Shown here: positions 20,959 through 30,431 of the stretch, piece after piece
Layout of the letters: each line of letters begins with the position of its first letter
Position numbering within the stretch: the stretch's first letter is position 1
Assembly (NCBI GenBank): GCA_002840155.1
Contig: PGZH01000007.1
Location: forward strand, 62,001-126,000
Source: Gammaproteobacteria bacterium HGW-Gammaproteobacteria-13
GTDB taxonomy: Bacteria > Pseudomonadota > Gammaproteobacteria > Pseudomonadales > Pseudomonadaceae
Length of the DNA stretch: 64,000 nucleotides
Reading direction: 5' to 3'
Notes under the pieces: generated by a model
The model's database searches: none
Seen by the model: the letters and a program-made list of their open reading frames with translations, nothing else
What the model was told of the DNA's origin: nothing
Position numbers and translations under genes: made by a program

Positions 20959-21255
20959 TCAGGTCTCGATGGACTTGGTAACAGCCTGATCATCCGGCTC
21001 AGCCTGCGGCTGCTCGGGTTGTTGCGGCTCAGCCTCCTCAGTGGGTTTGCCCAGCCACTCATTGGTCGACTGCTGCACCTCATCCACCTGCTTGTTGAGT
21101 TCTTTCACGGTTTCATCAATCGCTTCGCGGGCGACGTCCACCACTGCCTGCTCGGCCTTCTCCGCAAGTTTCTGCGCCGACTGCTCTGCCGCCTCGCAAC
21201 CGACCAGGCCAATCAGCACCAACCCCAGTACACCCATTTGCATCGACTTACGCAT
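20959..21255 (-). CDS. Small lipoprotein, coiled-coil, function unknown
   Basis: A 98-residue protein with a lipobox (LIGLVGC, cysteine near residue 20), then a helical region with heptad-like spacing (EQSAQKLAEKAEQAV, DEVQQSTNEW) and an acidic proline/glutamine-rich tail. It is not one of the well-known Pseudomonas lipoproteins that I can name with certainty. The ATG at 21,255 has GGAGAG upstream; the frame extends to 21,318 but those starts lack a site and would bury the signal peptide. The region opposite contains only shadow frames. Confidence 0.72.
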   Translation of the reverse strand: MRKSMQMGVLGLVLIGLVGCEAAEQSAQKLAEKAEQAVVDVAREAIDETVKELNKQVDEVQQSTNEWLGKPTEEAEPQQPEQPQAEPDDQAVTKSIET

Positions 21256-21618
21256 AACACTCTCCATAACAGCCGTTGGCGGCCTGATTGGCGGCCGCGG
21301 CCCAGTGACCATCGCCATGATTGAGCAACCCAGCTAATCAACCGTGCAGAGGTCTCACCGCTGCGGGCGCAAATGTAGGGAGGCACGCCGGTTTACTCAA
21401 TTGCATAGAGTTTGCAAGGTATTACCGAGCAGGCGGGCGCACGCACTGGAAACGCAAGGTGCTCTGAGCACAACCTGCATGCACGCTACCCGGCGCAAAC
21501 AGCTACTAGGCAAATAGGCTGACACAAGGCTAATAATAACGAGCACCGTGCAGACCAATTAGCCACACTCCGGTCATGCAGCGCCTGCAAGCGTTCATCG
21601 CAACTAAAGGATTAAGTC
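21256..21618. other. Divergent intergenic region, 363 bases, no gene seen
   Basis: This gap lies between the small lipoprotein gene and the solute-binding protein gene and must hold both promoters. It is more AT-rich at its right end (CTAATAATAAC near 21,530). I saw no convincing operator, hairpin or ORF with a ribosome binding site. Confidence 0.4.
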
Positions 21619-22374
21619 GTGTTGTTACGCCATGCACTGTTCGCACTGACGGCCTTGATTGCGGCCAGTAACTCAGCGGCCGAGAACCTGCACTTTGTAA
21701 CCGAGGAGTTCCCGCCCTTCAGTTATTCACGTGGTGCAATTGCCAGCGGCGCGCTGCCTGAAATAGTCAACGCAACATGCCTACTCTTGCAGTGGCGCTG
21801 CCGTATTGAAGTATTGCCTTGGCGCCGCGCGCTGCAGCAGGCCGAAGATGGCGAAGTGGATGGCATCTTCACCGTGATTCAATCACCTGCGCGGCATCAG
21901 GCATTTCTGATTACGCCCATGCTGGTGACCTCCGGTTACGACTTCTACACCCTGCGCTCGAATAACTTCCATTACCGCCAACCAGAGGATTTACGCGGCC
22001 ACCAGGTCGGCGTGTATGGCCCGTCAGGCACCTCATTTGTACTCCAGGAAAGCCTGAAGAACACACCGGATGTCGAGGTTAAACTGGTGACCAATAACCA
22101 TCGGCTGTTATTGATGCTCAATGCTGGGCGTTTTGGTGAACAAGGTGTTGTGGTGCTTAACCGTGATGTTGCCCGGCATTTGATTGAGCATGAATACCTC
22201 TATGCGCTGCGCAACGCCGGGCATTTGACGTCAATTTCATACGGCATTGGTTTTTCCCGCAAGAAAGTCAGCCCTGCGCAGTTTCAGGCATTCAATCGCG
22301 GGCTGGGTACGCTGCGCAATAACGGCCAGCTTGCAACCATTTTGCAACGCTACGGTCTACAACCTGCCAATTAA
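21619..22374 (+). CDS. Periplasmic solute-binding protein, family 3 (amino-acid type)
   Basis: A 251-residue exported protein with a signal peptide of about 21 residues (ending SAA-EN). The mature part opens LHFVTEEFPPFSYSR, the typical first strand of family 3 binding proteins, and has a two-lobe arrangement with DLRGHQVGVYGPSGTSF at the start of the second lobe. No permease or ATPase gene is adjacent, so this may be an orphan binding protein, as is common in Pseudomonas, or one that feeds a sensor. It starts GTG with the AAAGGATTAAGTC leader. Ligand cannot be inferred. Confidence 0.82.
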   Translation: MLLRHALFALTALIAASNSAAENLHFVTEEFPPFSYSRGAIASGALPEIVNATCLLLQWRCRIEVLPWRRALQQAEDGEVDGIFTVIQSPARHQAFLITPMLVTSGYDFYTLRSNNFHYRQPEDLRGHQVGVYGPSGTSFVLQESLKNTPDVEVKLVTNNHRLLLMLNAGRFGEQGVVVLNRDVARHLIEHEYLYALRNAGHLTSISYGIGFSRKKVSPAQFQAFNRGLGTLRNNGQLATILQRYGLQPAN

Positions 22375-22605
22375 GCAGGCTGGACATTTAACTTGGCTTC
22401 GCCATAATTGCCGGGCGCAACCTAATTAGCCCTTTAACAAACCTGACAATTCGTTCAGGTAATCCACAATTAAAGGGCGAACCAGCGCGGCAATAGTCAT
22501 TGAAACTATTCGCCATGCTCAATAAATGCGTGAGCTAAAACTGTTTGGCCGTCTCAGGTGCCCAGGTCATATACCTGGCATCCAGCCAATATTCTGTTCA
22601 AGACC

Positions 22606-22830
22606 ATGGGTAACTACGTGACGAAAGACGAACTGCGCGCCGAACTCGAGCGCCAGGCGCAGCGTTACAAGGATGTATACGGCGGGGAAGTGATTACCTA
22701 CGCCGCTCAACCGGACCCCGAGCGCAAGCCGTGGCGCAAGAAGGCCAACCTTCTCGACCAAGCGTTTGAAAAAGAGCTGGTAAAAATCGAAAAAGAGCTG
22801 CAAACCAAGGCCGACGAGGCGTCTGGCTGA
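22606..22830 (+). CDS. Small charged cytosolic protein, function unknown
   Basis: A 74-residue hydrophilic protein with an N-terminal helix (KDELRAELERQAQRYKDVYG) and a highly charged C-terminal helix (ELVKIEKELQTKADE) around a DPERKPWRKK patch. I do not recognise a family. The start is uncertain: ATG 22,606 is used, and an in-frame GTG at 22,558 would add 16 residues; neither has a strong ribosome binding site. A perfect 11-base-pair hairpin follows the stop. The clear amino-acid pattern argues for a real gene. Confidence 0.6.
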   Translation: MGNYVTKDELRAELERQAQRYKDVYGGEVITYAAQPDPERKPWRKKANLLDQAFEKELVKIEKELQTKADEASG

Positions 22831-22857
22831 CGCCCCGCAACCTTGATGTTAGAGCAG

Positions 22858-22884
22858 GCGGCCATCCCAGATCGGGATGGCCGC
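22858..22884. terminator. Hairpin between convergent genes
   Basis: A perfect 11-base-pair stem, GCGGCCATCCC / GGGATGGCCGC, with a 5-base loop lies between the convergent genes ending at 22,830 and 22,889. There is no T-run on either side, so it may be a bidirectional roadblock or an mRNA end protector rather than a classic terminator. Confidence 0.6.
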
Positions 22885-22888
22885 TGAC

Positions 22889-24388
22889 TCAGCGCCCCTT
22901 ACCGCCCATCAGCGAACCCAACAGACCACGCACCAGTTGCCGACCAATCTGATTGGCCGCCTGGCGCATGGCTGTTTTCATCACCTGACTGGCCAGGCCG
23001 CCAAGCAACTCACCCGCCGCACCGCCAATCCCACCGCCTGCCTCTGCCTGCTTGCCGGCAGCGCTCGGTTTGCTTGGCTCTGCCTGTTGCGCAGCCTGCT
23101 CAGCGCGGGCGGTCAGCAATTCATAGGCGGACTCACGATCAATCGGCTTGTCGTAGCGCCCCCGCAACGGCGATTGCTGAATCAAGGCCGCACGTTCAGC
23201 ATCATTCAGCGGGCCGATACGCGATTGCGGCGGAGCAACGGCTACACGCTGCACCATGGCCGGCGTGCCTTTGGCCTCCAGCGTGCCGACCAGGGCTTCG
23301 CCGATACCCAGCTCGGTGAGCACCGTCAACGTGTCGATGGCCGGATTGGGCCGGAAGCCATCAGCCACCGCGCGCAGCGACTTCTGCTCTTTGGCGGTAA
23401 AAGCGCGCAAGCCGTGCTGAATACGCAGGCCAAGCTGCGCCAGCACATCGTCCGGCAAGTCGCCCGGCGACTGGGTGACGAAGTACACCCCCACGCCTTT
23501 CGAGCGGATCAACCGCACCACCTGCTCCAGGCGTTCCTGCAAAGCCTTCGGCGTTCCGGCAAACAACAGGTGCGCTTCATCGAAGAACAACGCCAGCAGC
23601 GGCTTGTCGGCATCCCCGCGCTCCGGCAGTTGCTCGAACAGCTCAGCCAGCAGCCAGAGCAGGAAGGTCGCATAGACCTTCGGCGCCTCATGCACCAAGC
23701 GGCTGGCGTCGAGCAGGTGAATGCGCCCGCGACCATCGCGGTCCGGATGCAGAATGTCTTCCAGCTGCAAAGCCGGCTCGCCAAACAGCGCCTCGGCGCC
23801 CTGCTGCTCCAGACCGGCCAGCCTGCGCAATAAGGCCTGCGATGAGGTGGAGGTAAACAACGCGCTGTCTTCGCCCAGCACCTCGGGGTGACTTTTCAGA
23901 TGAGCCAACAGCGCCTTGAGGTCTTTCAGGTCGAGCAACAACAGGCCTTCGCGATCCGCCACCTTGAACGCGGCATAGAGTGCGGCCTGCTGGCTGTCGG
24001 TCAGTTCCAGCAGCGCGCCGAGCAGCAAAGGCCCCATCTCACTGAGCGTGGTGCGCAGTGGGTGGCCGCTCTGGCCATGCACATCCCACAGGGTTACCGG
24101 GTAGGCCATGGGCTGATGGTTAAGCCAGGGCATGCTGGCGATACGTTCGGCCACCTTGCCTTGCGGCGCGCCAGCAGCACCCAGGCCGCAGAGGTCGCCC
24201 TTTACATCAGCGGCAAACACCGCCACACCGGCATCACTGAAGGTTTCGATCAAGCGTTGCAGAGTCACCGTTTTGCCAGTGCCCGTCGCGCCAGCAATCA
24301 GCCCGTGACGGTTGGCCAAGCGCAACGCCTGCCCCACCGGTAGCCCCTCAAGATCGGCCCCTACAACAAACTGATCGGTTTGCGCCAT
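22889..24388 (-). CDS. HerA-like / DUF853 (YjgR) ATPase
   Basis: A 499-residue ATPase of the HerA-FtsK group, DUF853 branch. It has Walker A GATGTGKT (about residues 32-39), the [10 protein letters not shown] strand, Walker [13 protein letters not shown], and sensor/arginine-finger regions in [26 protein letters not shown] low-complexity Q/A/K-rich segment precedes a glycine-rich C-terminal tail ([12 protein letters not shown]). HerA-like proteins form hexameric rings that pump DNA, but the DUF853 subgroup's role is not established. The ATG follows GGAGATAACAAG. It is divergent from the chemoreceptor gene. Confidence 0.88.
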   Translation of the reverse strand: MAQTDQFVVGADLEGLPVGQALRLANRHGLIAGATGTGKTVTLQRLIETFSDAGVAVFAADVKGDLCGLGAAGAPQGKVAERIASMPWLNHQPMAYPVTLWDVHGQSGHPLRTTLSEMGPLLLGALLELTDSQQAALYAAFKVADREGLLLLDLKDLKALLAHLKSHPEVLGEDSALFTSTSSQALLRRLAGLEQQGAEALFGEPALQLEDILHPDRDGRGRIHLLDASRLVHEAPKVYATFLLWLLAELFEQLPERGDADKPLLALFFDEAHLLFAGTPKALQERLEQVVRLIRSKGVGVYFVTQSPGDLPDDVLAQLGLRIQHGLRAFTAKEQKSLRAVADGFRPNPAIDTLTVLTELGIGEALVGTLEAKGTPAMVQRVAVAPPQSRIGPLNDAERAALIQQSPLRGRYDKPIDRESAYELLTARAEQAAQQAEPSKPSAAGKQAEAGGGIGGAAGELLGGLASQVMKTAMRQAANQIGRQLVRGLLGSLMGGKGR

Positions 24389-24517
24389 CTTGTTATCTCC
24401 ATGGTTAAAGCTTTACTGCAACTAAGCCGACATAGTCAGCATCGCCGCACTGTCGGCGGTGCCATTGCCTTACATCAGCTCAAGACTGATGCCAGAACTT
24501 ACCGGACGCAAGAAGCC

Positions 24518-26395
24518 ATGACCAACAACCTGAAGTTCAGCCACAAGATTCTGCTCGCCGCCTCGTTGGTGGTGATTGCCGCATTCTCGCTGTTCACGCT
24601 GTACAACGATTACCTGCAACGCAATGCCATCCGCGATGATCTGGAAAGCTATCTGCAAGAAATGGGTAATGTCACCGCCAGCAACATTGCCAACTGGCTG
24701 TCGGGGCGCATCCTGCTGGTGGAAAACGTCGCCCAGTCGGTCGCCCGCGACTCTTCCGGCGAGGCCCTGACCGGGCTGCTGGAGCAGAAGGTGCTGGCCT
24801 CCACCTTTGCCTTCACCTACCTGGGCAGTGCCGACGGCAGCTTCACCATGCGCCCGAACGAAGACATGCCCGATGGCTATGACCCACGCCAGCGCCCCTG
24901 GTACAAGGACGCCATGGCCGCAGGCGGTAGCACCCTCACCGAGCCCTATGTCGACGCTGCCACCAGCGAACTGATCATTACTATCGCCACGCCTGCCAAA
25001 GCAGCCGGGGTGGTCGGTGGCGACCTGAGCCTCAACACCCTGGTCGAGATCATCAACTCGCTGGACTTTGCCGGCATGGGTTATGCCTTTCTGATCAGCG
25101 CTGACGGCAAGATCTTGGTGCACCCGGACAAATCCCTGGTGATGAAGAACCTCAGCGAGGTCTACCCGAAAAACACGCCACGGATCAGCGGCGAGTTCAG
25201 CGAAGCGGAGCTCAATGGCGAACCCCGCATCCTCACCTTCGCTCCGGTCAAAGGCCTGCCCTCGGTCAACTGGCATGTCGGCCTGTCCATCGACCAAGCC
25301 AAGGCCTACTCGATGCTCAGCGAGTTCCGTGCCTCGGCTATCGTCGCCACCATCATCGCCGTAGTGCTGATCATGCTGCTGCTGAGCATGCTGATCAGCG
25401 TGCTGATGCAACCGCTGAATGTCATGGGTAAAGCCATGGAGGACATCGCCCAGGGCGAGGGCGACCTGACCAAGCGCCTGACCATTCAGTCCAACGACGA
25501 ATTCGGCCGCCTGGCCAGCGCGTTCAACCAGTTTGTCGAACGTATCCACAGCTCGATCCGCGAAGTGTCATCCGCCACCAGCCAGGTCAATGAAGTAGCA
25601 AAACTGGTGGTCGGCGCCTCCAACTCGTCGATGATCAACTCCGACGAACAGGCCAGCCGCACCAACAGCGTCGCCGCAGCGATCAACGAACTGGGCGCCG
25701 CCGCTCAGGAGATCGCACGCAACGCAGCCGACGCCTCGAATCAAGCCTCTGACGCACGACACCTGGCTGAAGACGGCCGCCAAGTTGTAGAAAAAACCAT
25801 CCAGGCGATGAATGAGCTGTCCGGCAAGATCAGCGCCTCCTGCAGCAATATCGAAACCCTCAACAGCAAGACGGTGAACATCGGGCAGATTCTTGAGGTG
25901 ATCAAAAGCATCTCCCAGCAAACCAACCTGCTGGCGCTCAACGCCGCCATCGAAGCCGCGCGCGCCGGTGAAGCCGGCCGCGGTTTCGCCGTGGTTGCCG
26001 ATGAAGTCCGCAACCTGGCCCACCGCACCCAGGAGTCGGCGCAGGAGATCGAGAAGATGATCGAGGAGCTGCAGGTCGGCTCCCGCGAGTCGGTCACCAC
26101 CATGACCGAAAGCCAGCGTTACAGCGAAGAAAGCGTGGAGATCGCCAACCAGGCCGGCGCGCGCCTGAGCAGCGTGACCGAACGCATCGGCGAGATTGAC
26201 GGCATGAACCAGTCGGTAGCAACCGCCACCGAGGAACAGACCTCGGTGATCGAATCGCTCAACGTCGACATCACCGAAATCAACACCCTCAATCAGGAAG
26301 GCGTGGAAAACCTCAATGCCACCCTGCGTGCCTGTGGTGATCTGGAGCAACAGGCCAGCCGGTTGAAACAACTGGTCGACAGCTTCCGCATTTAA
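24518..26395 (+). CDS. Methyl-accepting chemotaxis protein with dCache amino-acid sensor
   Basis: A 625-residue chemoreceptor. It has TM1 at about residues 10-30, a periplasmic double-Cache domain to about 280, TM2 with [18 protein letters not shown], and a cytoplasmic signalling domain with the hairpin tip motif [16 protein letters not shown]. In the Cache domain Y121, R126, W128, Y129, Y144 and D169 are spaced like the amino-acid-binding motif of PctA-type receptors, so an L-amino-acid ligand is likely. I use ATG 24,518, where the protein begins [10 protein letters not shown] just before TM1; the frame extends upstream to 24,380. It does not end in a CheR-binding pentapeptide. Confidence 0.92.
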   Translation: MTNNLKFSHKILLAASLVVIAAFSLFTLYNDYLQRNAIRDDLESYLQEMGNVTASNIANWLSGRILLVENVAQSVARDSSGEALTGLLEQKVLASTFAFTYLGSADGSFTMRPNEDMPDGYDPRQRPWYKDAMAAGGSTLTEPYVDAATSELIITIATPAKAAGVVGGDLSLNTLVEIINSLDFAGMGYAFLISADGKILVHPDKSLVMKNLSEVYPKNTPRISGEFSEAELNGEPRILTFAPVKGLPSVNWHVGLSIDQAKAYSMLSEFRASAIVATIIAVVLIMLLLSMLISVLMQPLNVMGKAMEDIAQGEGDLTKRLTIQSNDEFGRLASAFNQFVERIHSSIREVSSATSQVNEVAKLVVGASNSSMINSDEQASRTNSVAAAINELGAAAQEIARNAADASNQASDARHLAEDGRQVVEKTIQAMNELSGKISASCSNIETLNSKTVNIGQILEVIKSISQQTNLLALNAAIEAARAGEAGRGFAVVADEVRNLAHRTQESAQEIEKMIEELQVGSRESVTTMTESQRYSEESVEIANQAGARLSSVTERIGEIDGMNQSVATATEEQTSVIESLNVDITEINTLNQEGVENLNATLRACGDLEQQASRLKQLVDSFRI

Positions 26396-26488
26396 CAAAT
26401 GCGTAAAAAAGGCTGGGAGCCATTTTTAACGTCGCGTAGCGACGGCCCGCAAGGGTGGCCGCCATGGATGGCAGGCCATACAAACAAA

Positions 26489-26516
26489 CGGGGCGCTCAC
26501 TGAGCGCCCCGTTTTT
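26489..26516. terminator. Terminator after the chemoreceptor gene
   Basis: A 10-base-pair stem CGGGGCGCTC-ACT-GAGCGCCCCG is followed by TTTTTATTT on the plus strand. It overlaps the stop codon of the small minus-strand gene (26,515-26,700), so it can end transcription of both units. Confidence 0.88.
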
Positions 26517-26700
26517 ATTTCTGCTTGTCGCTATTCGCTGGCGGTTGTTCGTCCTGCTGCAATTGCCGCCACAGCTCGGCGGCATCGGCAAACTCGGTAC
26601 CGTCTTCAGGCTTCAGCTCCTGCGGATCATAGCGCTGCGTACAGCCCTCGCCGAGCACCGGTGGCGCGCTGGATGTTCCACGCGCAAGCGGATCTGTCAT
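26515..26700 (-). CDS. Small conserved-looking protein, function unknown
   Basis: A 61-residue hydrophilic protein, MTDPLARGTSSAPPVLGEG, then CTQRYDPQELKPEDG and a helical glutamine-rich end. I do not recognise a family. The gene is supported by a very strong ribosome binding site (GGAGGGG 4 bases before ATG), by its position 27 bases after the CBS-domain gene on the same strand, and by the terminator at its stop. It has no membrane segment; one cysteine. Confidence 0.7.
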   Translation of the reverse strand: MTDPLARGTSSAPPVLGEGCTQRYDPQELKPEDGTEFADAAELWRQLQQDEQPPANSDKQK

Positions 26701-26727
26701 AGCCCCTCCAGTGTGCTTCGCCAGTCT

Positions 26728-27153
26728 TCAGTTAAGCGCCAGGTGACCTTCATCATGCTGGGCAAACTCCTTGACCGCACGCAGTACATCACTGCGGCTG
26801 ACCTGCCCGATCAAACGGCCTTCTTCGACCACCGGCAAACGCCGACGCCGGCCACGCAGAAAGCGCTCGGAGATTTCGATAATGTCCGCCTCGGGCGAAA
26901 TCACCTCCACCTCGGTGGTCATATAGGCACTGACATCGCCGCCCGCCGACTCGTAATAAGCGCCGGAGAGAATCCCGCGCAAGCAGTCGCCTTCCGATAA
27001 CAAACCCACCAGATGCCCTTGCCCATCGACCACCGGCGCGCCGGAGATACGGTGTTCAAGCAAACGATTGATGGCGGTGAACAGGTTCATTTCAGGACGG
27101 AAAGTCACCAGATTGCGGGTCATGTAATCACGTACTTTGATTGACTTGAGCAT
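26728..27153 (-). CDS. Tandem CBS-domain protein
   Basis: A 141-residue protein made of two CBS domains: residues 8-62 (VRDYMTRNLVTF to GHLVGLLSEGDCLRG) and 75-132 (VSAYMTTEVEVI to GRLIGQVSRSDVLRA). CBS pairs bind adenine nucleotides and act as energy or ligand sensors; stand-alone ones like this usually control a partner protein that is not identifiable here. The ATG follows GAGGGATTTACTG. Probably co-transcribed with the small gene downstream; the purU gene is 45 bases upstream on the same strand. Confidence 0.9.
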   Translation of the reverse strand: MLKSIKVRDYMTRNLVTFRPEMNLFTAINRLLEHRISGAPVVDGQGHLVGLLSEGDCLRGILSGAYYESAGGDVSAYMTTEVEVISPEADIIEISERFLRGRRRRLPVVEEGRLIGQVSRSDVLRAVKEFAQHDEGHLALN

Positions 27154-27198
27154 CAGTAAATCCCTCTTTCTGTACTGAACCGAACCGCAACATGCACC

Positions 27199-28050
27199 TC
27201 AGTCGAACACCACTGTCTTGTTATCGTGCACCAGCACTCGGTCCTCTAAGTGATAGCGTAGACCACGCGACAGCACCATCTTCTCTACATCCTTCCCCAG
27301 GCGCACCATCTCTTCGATGCTATCGCGGTGGCTGACGCGCACCACGTCCTGCTCGATGATCGGCCCGGCGTCCAACTCCTCGGTCACGTAATGCGAAGTC
27401 GCACCAATCAGCTTGACCCCACGCAATGACGCCTGGTGATAGGGCTTAGCCCCAACAAACGACGGCAAAAAGCTGTGATGAATATTGATCACCCGCTGGG
27501 AAAACTCCGCACAGAGTGGCGCAGGCAGAATCTGCATATAACGCGCCAATACAATCACGTCAGCCGCATGGGCTTTCACTAGGCGCGCTACTTCATCAAA
27601 TGCTGGCTGCTTATCCTGCGGGTTGACCGGTACATGGAAGTACGGAATGGCATGCCACTCGACCATGCTGCGCAGATCGTCATGATTGGAAATCACACAG
27701 GGGATATCGCAATCCAATTCATCGCTGTGCCAGCGATGCAGCAGATCGGCCAGGCAGTGCGATTCGCGACTGGCCATCAGCACCACGCGTTTTTTCACCG
27801 CCGAATCGGTCACCCGCCATTCCATGGAGAACTCACGGGCAATCGGCGCAAAAGCCTGGCGGAAACCATCCAGATCAAAGGGCAGCGAATCGGCGCGAAT
27901 CTCGTGACGCATAAAGAACCAACCACTCTGGTTATCCGAGTGGTGGCTCGCTTCGGTAATCCAACCGTTATAGGTGGCCAGAAAGTTACTGACCTTGGCC
28001 ACAATGCCGACCCGGTCCGGACAGGCAATGACCAATCGAAAAGTACGCAT
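27199..28050 (-). CDS. purU: Formyltetrahydrofolate deformylase
   Basis: A 283-residue enzyme hydrolysing 10-formyl-THF to formate and THF, balancing the one-carbon folate pool. It has an N-terminal ACT domain (RLVIACPDRVGIVAKVSNFL) and a C-terminal formyltransferase-like domain with the catalytic SNHDDL asparagine/histidine, NIHHSFLPSFVGAKPY and the GATSHYVTEELDAGPII aspartate region. I use the second methionine (ATG 28,050), which has GGAG 6 bases upstream; the preceding codon is TTG. Pseudomonas carry several purU copies, and this one is not next to sarcosine or glycine-betaine genes. Confidence 0.93.
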   Translation of the reverse strand: MRTFRLVIACPDRVGIVAKVSNFLATYNGWITEASHHSDNQSGWFFMRHEIRADSLPFDLDGFRQAFAPIAREFSMEWRVTDSAVKKRVVLMASRESHCLADLLHRWHSDELDCDIPCVISNHDDLRSMVEWHAIPYFHVPVNPQDKQPAFDEVARLVKAHAADVIVLARYMQILPAPLCAEFSQRVINIHHSFLPSFVGAKPYHQASLRGVKLIGATSHYVTEELDAGPIIEQDVVRVSHRDSIEEMVRLGKDVEKMVLSRGLRYHLEDRVLVHDNKTVVFD

Positions 28051-28116
28051 CAACGGCTCCAGCGCTCAAATAAAGTCGGCCATTCTAGTCACAGCCAGAA
28101 AAAACTGCAGTACTCA

Positions 28117-28181
28117 AACAGCGCTTGCCAGCACAGCAATAGCGCAAGATCGAACAGTGCCTGCCAGGCAAATAGCGCAAA
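28117..28181. repeat. Imperfect direct repeat upstream of mvaT
   Basis: AACAGCGCTTGCCAGCACAG..AATAGCGCAAG at 28,117 and AACAGTGCCTGCCAGG..AAATAGCGCAAA at 28,153 are two related units of about 30 bases, 36 bases apart. They lie in the 303-base purU-mvaT gap, whose right half (28,200-28,300) is AT-rich and should hold the mvaT promoter. No gene is seen in this gap. Confidence 0.5.
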
Positions 28182-28353
28182 CACCACAGCGATAACTGGT
28201 GAATAACTAGGCATACAACAACAGACAAGGCCTGCTACAAGTTACTTAACAATACAATTCATAAAAAATACCGATAAAGCGGTTTACTTGTGAAAAGTGC
28301 CTGACTACTATTGCTATCACTTAATCGCCAATCCCGAATACAGGTACCCCAAC

Positions 28354-28728
28354 ATGTCGTTGATCAATGAATATCGCGCCACCGAAGAAGCCATCAAAGA
28401 ACTGCAAGACCGCCTAAAGAACCTGTCGCAAGACGACAAACTGAAAAAAGAACTGGAATTTGAAGGCAAACTGCGCGCCCTGATGGGTGAGTACCAGAAG
28501 TCGCTGCGCGACATCATTGCCATGCTCGATCCGGACGCCAAAGGCAGCAAAGCCACCCGCGCCACCAAAACCACTGGCACCAAGCGTGCACGCAAAGTTA
28601 AGCAGTACAAAAACCCGAACACCGGTGAAGTTATCGAAACCAAAGGCGGCAACCACAAGACTCTGAAAGAGTGGAAAGCCAAGTGGGGCGGTGACGTTGT
28701 TGAAGGCTGGGCAACCCTGCTGGGCTAA
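28354..28728 (+). CDS. mvaT: H-NS-like nucleoid protein MvaT
   Basis: A 124-residue xenogeneic silencer of the MvaT/MvaU family. It opens MSLINEYRATEEAIKELQ, a coiled-coil oligomerisation helix running to about residue 62. A basic linker rich in lysine and threonine follows, then the C-terminal DNA-binding domain KNPNTGEVIETKGGNHKTLKEWK, the AT-pincer region. MvaT coats AT-rich DNA and represses acquired genes, so it probably acts on the island at 53-58 kb of this window. The frame extends upstream to 28,297 but the canonical start is 28,354. A terminator follows. Confidence 0.95.
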   Translation: MSLINEYRATEEAIKELQDRLKNLSQDDKLKKELEFEGKLRALMGEYQKSLRDIIAMLDPDAKGSKATRATKTTGTKRARKVKQYKNPNTGEVIETKGGNHKTLKEWKAKWGGDVVEGWATLLG

Positions 28729-28756
28729 GCCTGCCGCGCAAGCGACACGCTCTAAA

Positions 28757-28786
28757 TAAAAACGCCAGCGCTGCTGGCGTTTTTTA
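28757..28786 (+). terminator. Rho-independent terminator of mvaT
   Basis: A stem AACGCCAGC / GCTGGCGTT with a 3-base loop and flanking A-run and TTTTTT lies 28 bases after the mvaT stop. Its symmetrical A/T flanks also allow function from the minus strand, after sbcB. Confidence 0.9.
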
Positions 28787-28829
28787 TGGGCGCTGTTTCA
28801 GCAGCGCACTTGGTATTTATCCCCACAAA

Positions 28830-30260
28830 TTACAGGGCGTAACGCTGGCGTAACTGCTCTGCATATTCCCGCCATTCCAGCAAAACCGCTTGCTGCTCCG
28901 CACCAATATCTGGAAGTGCCGCGGCAAGTGCCTGGCTGAACTGTTCGAGCGTGTTCGGCGCACCATATTCGGGCTGGCTCAAACGCTGCTGGCAGAATGT
29001 CGACCAACGTTGTTGCTCTTCCGCATTCAGGCTCGCGGCAAAGTTGCGCGCCCGGTAACGAAACAACAGCTCCGGTAAACGCCCATCATCAAATGGCCAA
29101 ACTGCCTCGGCCAAACGCTGCGGCTCGGCACGTCGCACCTGCTCGCACAGCCGGCGATCACGATCACCAATAAAACCGTCATATAACTGTTGCTCAGGAT
29201 CTTGAGTGGCAGCGAACTGCTCCTCGGCATACACCTGGGCAAGTTTGTCCTGCCACAGCCCAGGATTTCCGCGCAATTGTTCGGCCTGCGCCTGATAAAC
29301 CGGCACATCGAGTTGCAGGCGCTGAATATCTTCCGCGCGCAATACATTCATCGGCGCAACAACCGGGCAACGGTTGATATGCAGCAACTTCAGCGGCACC
29401 GGCAACTCACCCTCAGCCAATTGATCGCGCCGTGTGTACAGGCGCGTGCGCAATGTCTCAGCGGATTCATTGAGCAGCGGCGAAATATCGGCCTGCAGGT
29501 CACAGACGATCAACGCATTGCGGTTACGCGGATGCCAGGCCAGCGGCAACACCACCGCCAGATAATGCCGCGCCCCGGCGTAACGCCCGGAGATATGCAC
29601 CAGAGGCTGCAGCAGGCGTATTTGATCCTGCACGCGCTGTTTGCTGCGCAGCTGATACAGGTAGTCATAGAGTTTGCGCTGTTTGCTGCGCAGCAAGCGC
29701 GCCAGGGCGATGGTGGCCCGCACATCGGACAACGCATCGTGGGCCTGGCCATGCTCGATGCCGTTGGCCGCGGTCAGGCGCTCCAGCTTGAGCGTCACCC
29801 GCCCCTCTTCTTCCGGCCAAACGATGCCCTCCGGACGCAATGCATAGGCCGTACGCACCAGGTCGATCAGATCCCAACGGCTGTTGCCGCTCTGCCATTC
29901 ACGGGCATAGGGATCGAAGAAGTTGCGATACAGGCTGTAGCGCGTCACCTCATCATCGAAACGCAGGCTGTTGTAGCCCACCCCGCACGTACCGGGCTGC
30001 GACAGCTCGGCATGCACGCGGCTCATAAATTCAGCCTCATCCAGGCCATGCTGCGCCAGCGTGCTCGGGGTAATCCCGGTGACCAGGCAAGCAGCCGGAT
30101 GCGGCAGGATATCGTCGCTGGGCTGGCAGTAGATGTTCAGCGGCTCCGCGATTTCATTGAGGTCTTCATCGGTGCGAATCCCCGCGACCTGCAGCGGCCG
30201 GTCGCGCCGTGGGTCAATACCGGTGGTTTCGTAGTCGTACCAAAAGAGGCTGGAAGTCAC
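28830..30260 (-). CDS. sbcB: Exodeoxyribonuclease I
   Basis: A 476-residue 3'-5' single-strand DNA exonuclease acting in mismatch repair and recombination. The DnaQ-like active site shows FWYDYETTG (motif I, D and E), NSLRFDDEV (motif II region) and HDALSDVRAT (motif III, His and Asp). The SH3-like and helical C-terminal domains follow, and length equals E. coli ExoI. I prefer GTG 30,260, because AGGA lies 7 bases upstream of it but only 1 base from the ATG at 30,266. A longer frame reaches 30,305. Confidence 0.9.
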   Translation of the reverse strand: MTSSLFWYDYETTGIDPRRDRPLQVAGIRTDEDLNEIAEPLNIYCQPSDDILPHPAACLVTGITPSTLAQHGLDEAEFMSRVHAELSQPGTCGVGYNSLRFDDEVTRYSLYRNFFDPYAREWQSGNSRWDLIDLVRTAYALRPEGIVWPEEEGRVTLKLERLTAANGIEHGQAHDALSDVRATIALARLLRSKQRKLYDYLYQLRSKQRVQDQIRLLQPLVHISGRYAGARHYLAVVLPLAWHPRNRNALIVCDLQADISPLLNESAETLRTRLYTRRDQLAEGELPVPLKLLHINRCPVVAPMNVLRAEDIQRLQLDVPVYQAQAEQLRGNPGLWQDKLAQVYAEEQFAATQDPEQQLYDGFIGDRDRRLCEQVRRAEPQRLAEAVWPFDDGRLPELLFRYRARNFAASLNAEEQQRWSTFCQQRLSQPEYGAPNTLEQFSQALAAALPDIGAEQQAVLLEWREYAEQLRQRYAL

Positions 30261-30431
30261 TGTCATGTCCTGATGTTGAGGCGCAGGCAGTCTACCACTC
30301 GGCAAGCATCACGCAGATAAGCGCCAAACCTTGCGCCAGCGCACGCCCCACGTGGGGTCCGTGCCTTGTAGGGCGTCCTGGCGACGACTAAAGTGGGAAA
30401 CTCGAATAACCACTCTGCACAAGGACGCCCC

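Noticed and set aside
24020..24500. A plus-strand protein opposite the HerA-like gene (frames at 22,877-23,833 and 23,888-24,343)
   Set aside because: Antisense frames with no start signals; the ATPase motifs on the minus strand are unambiguous.
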